Origin: Neoceratodus forsteri
Taxonomy: Eukaryota; Chordata; Ceratodontiformes; Ceratodontidae
DNA length: 64,000 nucleotides
Direction: 5' to 3'
Assembly (NCBI GenBank): GCA_016271365.2
Contig: CM057452.1
Coordinates: forward strand, 1,241,145,001 to 1,241,209,000
Of this stretch, positions 35,209 through 43,396 are shown one piece after another; positions within the stretch are counted from its first letter, which is position 1, and each line of letters begins with the position of its first letter. A model generated the notes under the pieces. It searched no databases. It saw nothing but the letters and a program-made list of their open reading frames with translations, and was not told the DNA's origin. The position numbers and the translations under genes are program-made.

Positions 35209-36072
35209 TCATGTATCCCTGAAAAGATCAGGCAGGGCCAACTTTAAGCCAGTAAGCACAGCATCAGGATCATCATAAGGTGACCAGGCACCAGCCACTT
35301 GCACCTGTAACCTGTCTGGGTACCACATTCTAAACTTAAGCCCTGCAGCGATGATCTTGGAGACTATAGGGTGGAATGCTGTGTGTTTCAGTAGGACAGA
35401 GCCTGGTAGGTCTTGCCCTATCCTGAGTTTGGTATTCTCTCATCTGACTTCCTGCACCTCTTTAACTTTAACCAGAAAATGCTGCCATTCTAAATAATTC
35501 AAGAAACGGCATATAATAGGATGAGGTGTAGCTCCTGGAGGAGGCTTCAGCCATAGGGACCTGTGGGCCCTCTTGATGTATTTGGCCCCAAAGGGAGAGG
35601 GGCCCGCGATCCTCTCAACAAGCTTTTGAACAAATGCTGTGGCATTCTGGCCCTCTTCTCCCTCAGGCAGTCCGAGAATGACAACATTGTTCCTACGACT
35701 ACGACCCTCAAGGTCCTCTAGTTTTGAGTCAAGACGTGCCAGCTTCTGCCTCATAGCCGTCAGCCCAGGGTAGAACTTTTCCACACACTTCTCAAGGGAA
35801 GAGATTTGGGCTGTGTTATCCAAGGTGGTAACTGAGACCTCGTCGAGCTTTTTAGATAGAGATTTGAGCTCAGAAGCAATTTCTTTAACTTCCTCACGAA
35901 AAGGCTTGAATTCTTCTAGGAACCTGCACAAAGGAAGTAGCTCTTGATCCGTGGCCTGGTTCGAGAGTTCTGGCTTTCCTGCCCCACTCGAAGCCCATGA
36001 TTTCTTCGGGGCCTTCTCGGGGGTGACTGGTGGGGTATGTTTCTGCGGCGCCTTCTTCATATACACCTCCAT
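35209..36072 (-). pseudogene. L1-like ORF1 (RNA-binding protein), one internal stop
   Basis: The ATG at 36072 opens 210 codons to a TGA at 35442-35440. The same frame then continues to a natural stop at 35211-35209, giving about 287 codons in all. N-terminal third: basic, Lys/Pro-rich. Middle (about residues 70-130): heptad-like coiled coil. RRM-like core begins at RSRRNNVVILGLPEGEEG. The C-terminal domain includes HPIVSKIIAAGLKFRMWYP. The internal stop sits where an Arg codon CGA would become TGA by CpG decay (inference). ORF1p of this type forms RNA-binding trimers in the cytoplasm in known L1s. A diverged relative is at 11365-12335. Confidence 0.9.
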
Positions 36073-36241
36073 CGTTTCTCCAACCCACCAAACAGGTGCA
36101 CCAGTTGATAGGAAGGCAGAGTAAAGTAAAATTAGAGGGTTTTAGGCAGTTTAATCAGTCTAAAATACACTTTTATTAAGTTGGGAGGCTGGAGCTGCAC
36201 AGAGGAGCTTCTACCCGGTACCTTGCATCACGTGGTCCCCC

Positions 36242-36257
36242 CATTTATTGAATGGTT
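36242..36257. repeat. L1-like element target-site duplication, right copy
   Basis: CATTTATTGAATGGTT, partner of 30070-30085. CR1-D ORF1 resumes after it. Confidence 0.85.
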
Positions 36258-37302
36258 GAAGGCATGGTGCAAGGAGGAAGGCTTCAGCTACAGCGAGAAT
36301 TGTTGCCACCCAGGGAGGATGGGGGACTCTACAAAGGGGTGGCCTGCATCCTTTCTAGTAGAAGACTGCAGTCATTGGTGGGAGGTTTTGATGCTATATG
36401 GATGAAGATTTAAACTAGCTGGGGGAGGTGGTAAATAAATGGATGCAACAGTTGCTCCCCAGATGATGAAGCAGCAGAAAGGGAGGGCCGAGGGAGTAAG
36501 GCTCCCCTAGGACAGAAGAGCAGGAAGGCTGGGATAGGGACAAGACAGCAGAAAAGGTAAGTAAAAAGTGAGTGTAGGTTTGAAAGGGCAAGCAAAAAGG
36601 AAGTTAAAAAGATAAGAGGACAGCTAGCCTGTCAGCACAGTGATAGCCCTACTTCTCTAGACACCGTTGACCTGGGTTCAGAAGTGATCCCAAGTCATCT
36701 GGGGTTGGCTGGGTGAGAAAGGTCGGTAAGCTCCACTGCAGTACTGCCACAGTGCAAGTGGACTGACTATGGGTAGGCATCACACTTACTGACAGGGACA
36801 TCTGCATGCTTTCATACAGATATCCACTCAGTCCTAGCCTGTGAATCACCAAAGGAAGGGAGCACAGGAAGAAAATCCCTCATTCACAGCGGCATAACAC
36901 TAACTGTCATCTAACAGGCTCGTTCTACTTATTGGGATGCCAACCACAGTGGAGCTAAACTCTCCCGGGTCTTGGAGGCTCTTCTACAGGGGTAAACTGT
37001 GGTGCACTGCAAGGTTGGAGGTAAGTCTCAGTGCAAGTGGGTGATGGGGCTGGAGGAGATAGAGTGGCTGATGAAAGCAGAGCAAGTGTAGAAAAGCATA
37101 CTAAAGCTAAAAAAGGTAAGAGGGAATTCAGGGAGAGCTTTAGGAAAAAACACAGGAAGGAATGGAAGGGGGATGCAGGGCATCAGGCAGGGGGAAGGAA
37201 GCTGTGGAGAGCCATTTACACTTATGCAAGGAGTCTTGGAATCTAAATTCCAGACCCAGAAGCCAGCATGGGGAAGACTGATCTGTATTTAGTGGCCATA
37301 AT
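36258..37302 (+). pseudogene. CR1-D ORF1 end and endonuclease start
   Basis: After the L1-like element the plus strand reads WLKAWCKEEGFSYSENCCHP, the C-terminal part of the CR1 ORF1 esterase domain. The final DGLHPS block is decayed. From about 37200 the ORF2 endonuclease begins: YTYARSLG (the ..ARSL.NK block) and, just before the next insertion, DLYLVAI. The rest of that motif (TETW) is at 37668. About 700 bp between the two blocks is ORF1/ORF2 border sequence with no separate gene. Confidence 0.7.
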
Positions 37303-37667
37303 GGGATCATGCTGCACTCATCACAATATAGATTTAAAGAAAAAAGCCAGAGCTGCAATTGAGTCCAGGGGGTGCCACAATAAAGGTTGCAAGCCTGAGT
37401 TCACACTTAGTTACGTGGAATAGTGGTACCACCAACAAAACAGGCAAATAAGGTAGATATACAAGTGAAAAATCTGTATCATTTATTTTGCCAACCAAAT
37501 AGCCAACTCTTCTGTCTACAACAGAAACCACTGTTGTAGACAGCAGAGTTGACAATTTGGTTGACAAAATAAATGATACAGATGTTTTACTTGTAAAACT
37601 GCCTTATTTGCCTGTTTTGTTGGTGTGTGCCACTATTCCATGTAACTAAGTTTGCACTCATCACAAT
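37303..37667. mobile_element. Fold-back MITE in CR1-D endonuclease
   Basis: CR1-D text is split between LVAI and MTETWPYW. The inserted block contains a palindrome with arms of about 120 bp (37405-37525 and 37527-37650; outer ends CTTAGTTAC and GTAACTAAG). The centre is TGTCTACAACAG/CTGTTGTAGACA. A 15-bp direct repeat TGCACTCATCACAAT lies at 37313-37327 and 37653-37667. Non-coding. Confidence 0.75.
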
Positions 37668-37916
37668 GACTGAGACATGGCCGTACTGGGCTACTCTATG
37701 CTCAGGAGCGACAAGGCAGGTGGGGGGGCAGAGGGGGTTGTTTTATATGTGAGGGAGAGAATCGAGGCCATGGAGGTACAGTGACACCTAAAGGAAAAGG
37801 AGGGTCTGAAGGGGCTATGAGTCATCCTGGAAACAGGCTCTGGGACAGTTATCCATACAAGAGTAGTGCACAGACTTCTAGCACAGGGAGAGGAGTTGGA
37901 TAAGACATTTGGTTAA
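37668..37916 (+). pseudogene. CR1-D endonuclease, middle part 1
   Basis: Begins with TETWPYWATLCSGA, the ETW catalytic Glu block of an APE endonuclease. It continues decayed to the Harbinger-like MITE at 37917. Confidence 0.75.
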
Positions 37917-38326
37917 GGCCATGTCCACACTACACCACTTACAGTCTGTAATGGTTCCAAACCGTTACAGACCGGAACCGTTACAGTGTGTCCACACTGC
38001 CGGCAAACAGTCTCAATAACAGTTTGGAACCGTTACAGCCCATCCACATTTGTGGGTGCCCTGTAACGGTACAGCTGCACCCTATCCCACAATGCAGTTC
38101 GTGTTGCATTGGGGGAATACTGGAGCTACAGCTCACGTGTCCACACTATTGGCTGGTAACGTTATAGGGCTAATAACTGACATAACCGTTGTTCAAACCA
38201 CCTCATAAGTGGTTTCAACAACGGTTACGAAAACGCCTTCTGTAACGTTACAGATGTAAACACAAACAGTTTTGGTAATGGTTTGAGCCCTCTGTAACAT
38301 TACAGAGGCATAGTGTGGACAGGGCC
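37917..38326. mobile_element. PIF/Harbinger-like MITE, 410 bp
   Basis: Terminal inverted repeats GGCCATGTCCACACTA and GGCCCTGTCCACACTA, 15 of 16 identical, flanked by TAA on both sides (37914-37916, 38327-38329), the TWA-type duplication of PIF/Harbinger. The interior repeats CCGTTACAG/CTGTAACG in both orientations many times. No ORF. CR1-D reads through when the MITE is removed. Confidence 0.8.
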
Positions 38327-39120
38327 TAAGACATCACTAGAACCACAAGTAAGGGAGAAATGCTGCTTATTGGATAAGGCACTTGGGGAAGGCATCTTTA
38401 GAACAGTAAGTAAGGGGGAAATGATGCTAGTTGGTGACATCAGTCTGCCAGATGAGAACTGTATCCTTCCAATTGCAACTTCAGCAAGGAGTACGCTCTT
38501 CCTTGACTCAATACAGGGGCTTTTCTCAGGCAGCTAGCTTAAGACCCCACTAAGAATGGGGCAGTACTGGAACTGGTACTTGAAAACAGGGGCAATGTTG
38601 CAGACATTGCAGTGGGCAGTCCTCTAGGCCAGTGATCACAGTACAGTACAGCATAATTTAACATTAAGACAGAAACAGAGGCTAACCACATCAGTACGAG
38701 GCTCCTGGATAACAGCAGGGCATAGTTTAAGGAAATGGAGGATGACCTTAGAAACTGCCTCAAAGGGGGAGATTGCCAGGGAGAGAATAAGGCACACTGG
38801 GGAAAACTAAAGGAGGGTATTGTTGAAGCACAGAATGTCTGTGTTAGGGAAGTGAGTAAAAGCAGAAGGAAAAAGAGACCATTATCATTCTGTAAGGATA
38901 AAGGTGGTGAAGAAAAAAGGGTGCCATTTAGGACAAATAATGAAACAAAGAGGGAAGAGGACTAGTAGGTATACCTAGTAAAACGTAGGGAAACAGGCAA
39001 TGTGATGAGGGGAGTAATGGTGCAGGCAGAGTAAGAAGCTGCCAAAAGAGTCATTAAGGGGAATAAATCTTTTTTCAAATACATAAGTCAGAAGAAGAAA
39101 GTGAAGGGAAGGATAGTGAG
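38327..39120 (+). pseudogene. CR1-D endonuclease, C-terminal half and linker
   Basis: The plus strand reads LVGDISLPDENCILP (the GDFN.PDINW block) at 38425-38470, then a SDHS-like box at about 38630. A Lys-rich EN-RT linker follows, ending FFKYISQKKKVKGRIV at 39120. There the CR1-A element interrupts; the RT of CR1-D starts at 47231. Stops at about 38964 and elsewhere. Confidence 0.8.
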
Positions 39121-39798
39121 AAACATAGAAACATAGACTTTGATGGCAGATAAGGACCACTTGGCCCAGCTAGTCTGCCCATTTCCCTACCTACAGGATA
39201 AGCTACAGATCCTAGTTAATCAACAGCCTATTTCTTCCTACCTCCCACAAGAATTGCCTTATGTCTGTCCCATGCATTCTTGAATTCTTCATCAGTTTTA
39301 GACCCAACAACCTCCGCAGGAAGGCGGTTCCATGTGTTCACCACCCTCTCTGTGAAAAAAATACTTCTTCACATTGCCCCTGAGCTGTCCCCCCTCTAGC
39401 TTCAAATTATGTCCCCTTGTTCTTGCGCATCTCTTTTTCTGAAAGATGCTACCTTCTTGGACTTTGTTGATTCCACTGAGGAACTTAAAAGTTTCAATCA
39501 TGTTTCCCCTCTCCCTCCTGTCCTCAAGGGTATACATATTCAGCTCCTTTAGTCTCTCCTCGTATGGCTTCTCTTGCAGACTCAGCACCATTTTAATTGC
39601 CCTCCTCTGGACTGTCTCCATCTTGTCTCTGTGCTTGCAGAGATGGGGTCTCCAGAACTGCATTCAGTACTCCAGATGGGATCTCACCAACTGTCTGTAC
39701 AGAGGGATAACAAATTCCTGTTTTCTGCTGGTGATGCCTCTCCCTATACATCCCAGTATCCCCCCAGCTCTCTCTACTGCCTTCTCACATTACTTGCT
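39121..39798 (-). mobile_element. CR1-A LINE (second copy), 3' segment
   Basis: Minus-strand CR1-A inserted into CR1-D. The 3' tail at 39121 is AGTCTATGTTTCTATGTTTC. The ORF at 39663-39298 reads VQFWRPHLCKHRDKMETVQR, LKELNMYTLEDRRERGNMIE and NVKKYFFHREGG, the RT C-terminus, with the same frameshift zone as the copy at 1-670. Broken at 39798 by a palindromic element. Confidence 0.9.
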
Positions 39799-40230
39799 AA
39801 CCTTAAAGCAAAACAATGGAAAAGACACAGCTTTCCTCAGATACTACAGAAACTCTCAATTAGTGCTTTCAGACAGTAACAACTTTTTTAAATTATTTAG
39901 AACAGCTACCAACAACTTCCACTTTCTGTTGCTGTCAGCAGCCATTTCACGAGCAGCAGTGAGCCTCCTGAGCTCACTGTATGCTAATATGCCTGTTTGA
40001 CCTCTGCTATTGGTTTGCGGGTCATATTAGCATAAAGTGAGCTCAGGAAGCTCTCTGCTATTCATGAAATGGTGGCTCCCAGGAATAGAAAGTGAAAGCT
40101 GTAGGCCACTGTTTAAATCACTAAAAAAGCAATTAGAGGAATTAAAAAAAAAAGTACTGTCTGAAAGCACTAATCAGGAATGTTTGTAGTGCCTGGGTAA
40201 AGCTGTGCTTTTTCCACTGTTTCCTTTTAA
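39799..40230. mobile_element. Large palindromic fold-back element, 430 bp
   Basis: Nearly the whole insertion is one inverted repeat with arms of about 205 bp around a centre near 40012 (TGCTATTGG/...). Outer ends: ACCTTAAAGCAAAACAATGG and, inverted, ACCTTAAAAGGAAACAGTGG. Inner landmarks AGTGCTTTCAGACAGTA and TGAGCTCACT occur in both arms. It splits CR1-A coding sequence. Exact ends and the target duplication are ambiguous because the target and the ends share CCTTAAA. Confidence 0.85.
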
Positions 40231-40525
40231 GGTCATTTGATATGATTACCTCCAGGTCCCTTTCCATTTTTGTTGTTGTTAGTAACCCCCCCCCCCAATT
40301 GTGTACTGTTCTCCTGGGTTTTTGTTTCCAGGTGGTCATTATTTTGTACTTCTTTGCATTAAATCCAAGCTGCCATACTTCTGACCATGCCTCCAACCTT
40401 GCCAAGTCCCATTTCATCCTTTCCACCCCCTTGTGTATCAACCCTGTTGCAGATCTTTGTGTCATCAGCAAAGAGGCATACTTTTCCTCCCAGTCCCTCT
40501 GCAATGTCACTTATAAAGACATTAA
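40231..40525 (-). pseudogene. CR1-A RT palm segment
   Basis: Minus strand from 40525: a short SDIAEGLGGK-like stretch, then CLFADDTKICNR with the catalytic Asp pair at about 40465, and WQLGFNAKKYKIM. Bounded by the palindromic element and the Helentron-like insertion. Confidence 0.88.
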
Positions 40526-40859
40526 CAAGCATTTGTCGATGCCGAACGTTCGCTTACAGGTATTTGCAGTGGTGTTTGGCACGTATGGTGCTTTACCCTA
40601 ATGCCCTGTGCGATTGTTGGTATTTGCATAATAAAATTTCAGCATGACCTTTTTGTTACCCCATTGTGCGCTACATAGGCGGAAACACGTTTTGGGCAGG
40701 ATGTGAAAAATGACAGCTGTACTGCTCATATGAGGTGTGGTAAATGGCAATATTGAAAATCTGGAGCGAAAATATTGAAAATTGCAAACTTACGAACAGC
40801 ATGCGAACTGAACAACGACGTCAAAAAAAATTATTATTTTAGGAATTTGTTCATTAAAT

Positions 40860-41640
40860 TTTCAACATAGCCATTTTAAGATCTCTGCTCATGAACAGTG
40901 ACACTGTGATTTTCTTAATGTGTCCTATACACTGAGTTCAAGACAGCGACTGTGCCATTGTGCGCCATATGGGCAGAAACACATTTTGGGCAAGAGGTGA
41001 AAATGACAGCTGCACTGCTCATAAGGAGGTGTGGTAAAATGGCAATGTTGAGAAATGTGGAGTGAAAATATTGAAATTACGAACTTACGAAAGGCATAGC
41101 AACTGCTAAATGCACTGCCAAACAGTCATTTTAGGATTTTGTCAATAAATTTCAACATAGCTATTTTAAGATCTCCAATCATGAACAGTATCACTGTGAT
41201 TTTCTTAATGTGTCCATACATTGATTTCAAGACACCCCTACCGCGCCATTGTGCGCCACACATGGGCGGGAAACACATTTTGGGTGAGATGTGAAAATTA
41301 CAGCTATACTACTCATAAGAAGGTGTGGTAAAATGGCAATGTTGAAAATCTGGAGTGTAATATTAAAAATTCAGCACCTACGAAAGTGTGCGAGGAACTG
41401 CACAACACACGCTCATAAAACAGTCATTGTTAGATTTTGCACACCATGGTTTGGACCCTTCATGAATGATATCACTGTCATGGCATTATTCAGGCCTGAA
41501 GGGTGATTTCGCGTAGTGACTGCGCAGTGACTGAGAAATCATCCTTCTGGCCCGAATAACGCCATGACAGTGACATCATTCATGAGAAGGGGTCCCAAAA
41601 ACCCCATGTTGAAAATTTGGTGCAAAAATTCCAAAAAATG
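40860..41640 (-). repeat. Tandem units of about 285 bp (copy 3)
   Basis: The anchor CATGAA recurs at about 40890, 41180 and 41461 (periods about 290 and 281). Unit blocks are the reverse complement of those in copies 1 and 2. Confidence 0.8.
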
Positions 41641-41690
41641 CCTGAGATATGCAATAAAGCTGAAACCCTCCTATCTAGCCCATTATACAG

Positions 41691-41779
41691 CTTACCGGCA
41701 TTTCCTCAGTTCGCGGTCGGCTTTGAAGAGTGCAGACGTGTTCCCGGTCCATCGAAGATCGTCGCGCCGAGCTCCGGAG
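41691..41779 (+). other. Exon-like 89-nt cassette in Helentron-like copy 3
   Basis: Plus strand: a pyrimidine-rich run ending CCCATTATACAG, then 89 nt open for FPQFAVGFEECRRVPGPSK, then GTAAGTATGG. This is the GC-richest and best preserved version. It lies antisense to the element as oriented by its ends. Confidence 0.5.
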
Positions 41780-41904
41780 GTAAGTATGGGGTGAGGGGGT
41801 GTGGGGAGGCAGGGTGCGCAGTGGGTGGGTGCGGGTTGTGGGAGGGGGTGGGCAGACTGCGTGGGACCGTTTTTACTTTACAGGTTTTTTTTTAATTGAC
41901 GACG

Positions 41905-42150
41905 TGGGACATTTGCCACTCTGGGGTGGGCTTCCAGCATCACACAAGGATGGCTGGGGGGGCCGAGGAGCCAACGGGGGATTGGGCACCCTCGTCGGCA
42001 AACAACGGGGGATGTTTGCCACGCTGGGGTGGGCTCCCAGCATGGCAGAAGGATGACTTGGGGGGGACCATGGAGCCGACAGGGGATTGGGCACCCCATC
42101 GGCAAACAACGCAGGATGTTTGCCAAGCGGGGTTGGGCTCCCAGAGTAGC
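41905..42150 (+). repeat. 103-bp minisatellite in Helentron-like copy 3
   Basis: GTTTGCCACGCTGGGGTGGG-like units start at about 41911, 42014 and 42118 (periods 103 and 104). GC-rich. Decayed relatives, reverse complemented, are at 17100-17300 in copy 1. Confidence 0.8.
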
Positions 42151-42370
42151 AACAAGGATTTGGGGGAGGCAGTGTGACGCTGGGCAGCGTGAGAGTAACA
42201 GGCGACAACGGGTTTTGAAGCGAAGACCACCGCTGTCATACACAGCTCCCGCACCCATTGGTGCAGGACACCACGCCTGCTCAACTGAGCAGTGGATTTA
42301 ACGGGAGAGGCACACCTCCAAAGTGTGCTACTCTCCCAAAACGTTCCTTGCGCATGCGCGCAAGCGAACG

Positions 42371-43396
42371 TAAAAAGGACCAGGCCCAGTAGTGAACCCT
42401 GCAGTACCCCACTAGCAAACCCCCTTTCTTCAGAGTGGACTCCATTTACTATTACCTTCTGTGTCCTGTTGTCCAGCCAATGTTTTACCCAGGCTACTAT
42501 CCTGGGACACACTCCCAGGCTGGCTAATTTGTTTATTTTTTGTGTGGGACTGTATCAAATGCCTTGCTAAAATCAGGGTAGGCCATGTCCACAGCCCTTC
42601 CCTGATCTACTACTTTGGTCACTCAGTCAAAGAAATTGATTAGATTCATACGACATGACCTTCCCGCTGTGAATCCATGTTGCCTTGGGTGCTGTGCCCC
42701 ACTAGACTCTAGGTACTCAACAATTCTTTCCTTCAGAAGTGATTCCATCATTTTCTCTATCACAGAGGTCAAATTGACAGGCCTGTAGTTTTCTGCCTCT
42801 GTCTTGCTCCCAATTTTGTGAAGGGGAATCATATCTGACCTCCTCCAGTGCTCAGGTACCACATCATCCTCCCATGATTTGTTAAAAAGGGTAATCAGTG
42901 GTGTCACTAGTTCTCCGCTTAATTCTTTTAGAATTCTGGGGTGAATCCCATCAGGCCCCATTGCTTTGTCCATCTTCAGTTTTAGGAGTTCTTTCAGAAC
43001 CCTTTCTTCTGTGAAAGGACTGGGATCGACCACCCTATCCAGAGTGCTTCTGTTATTTGGATTAGGTACCCCCCCTCCTCCTCTTTTGTGACTACTGAGC
43101 AGAAGTATTCTTTCGGTATCCCTGCTTTTTGACTGTCCCTCTCTGCCCACCCACCATCCTTTCTATTCAGCCTTACTATCCCTCCCTTTGTCTTTCTACG
43201 GTCCCTAATGTACCTATAAAATGTTTTATCCCCCTTCTTAACTGAGTTGGCTATCTTTTCCTCAGTTTGGGCCTCTTCTATTCTGACTGACTTCCCTGCT
43301 TCCTTCTGTCTTAACTGGTACAGTTCTCTATCCTGCTCCTTCTGTGTTTCCTTATATTTCCTAAATGCTATCTTTTTCTCCCTAACCTTCCCTGCC
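42371..43396 (-). pseudogene. CR1-A RT fingers and palm, N-terminal part
   Basis: Minus-strand ORF 43150-42623 reads SPFTEERVLKELLKLKMDKA, MGPDGIHPRILKEL, KTEAENYRPVNLTSVIEKMM and HPRQHGFTAGRSCRMNLINF. Lower down it reads VASGVLQGS-type text up to the Helentron-like insertion. The EN-RT linker (VREKKIAFRKYKETQKEQDR) is at 43390-43270. At 43396 CR1-B is inserted; the frame rejoins at 45886 as RGN/VAGKVREKK. Confidence 0.9.

Larger units (their letters stand above)
30086..36241 (-). mobile_element. Full-length L1/Tx1-like LINE, 6.2 kb
   Basis: Minus-strand element bounded by a 16-bp target duplication. The 3' end has a short poly-A (GAATTGAAAAAAAA) and a poly-A signal at 30102-30107. In order from the 5' end: leader 36241-36073, ORF1 36072-35209, a roughly 1.1 kb inter-ORF region, ORF2 34088-30298, and a roughly 210-bp 3' UTR. 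It is inserted in the esterase ORF1 of CR1-D. It is complete at both ends but inactive: one internal stop in ORF1 and several frameshifts and stops in ORF2. Length and domain order match L1-clade elements. Confidence 0.9.
40526..42370 (-). mobile_element. Helentron/HINE-like non-coding element, copy 3 (best preserved)
   Basis: Inverted relative to copies 1 and 2, and the only one whose empty site is known, because it sits inside CR1-A. Element 5' end (right): CGTTCGCTTGCGCGCATGCG. Element 3' end (left): GAACGTTCGGCATCGACAAA then TGCTTG. The motif ACGTTCGCTT is terminal at the 5' end but about 20 bases inside the 3' end in inverted form, an asymmetric inverted repeat. A GCAT/ATGC stem lies beyond it. 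The site TTTTTAATG became TTTTTA/element/TTAATG, so there is either no duplication with TT insertion or a 3-bp TTA. Inside are tandem units of about 285 bp, the 89-nt cassette and a 103-bp minisatellite. Confidence 0.7.

Noticed and set aside
39446..40000. 184-codon plus-strand ORF
   Set aside because: Antisense of the CR1-A RT tail running into the palindromic element. It spans an insertion boundary and has no domain.
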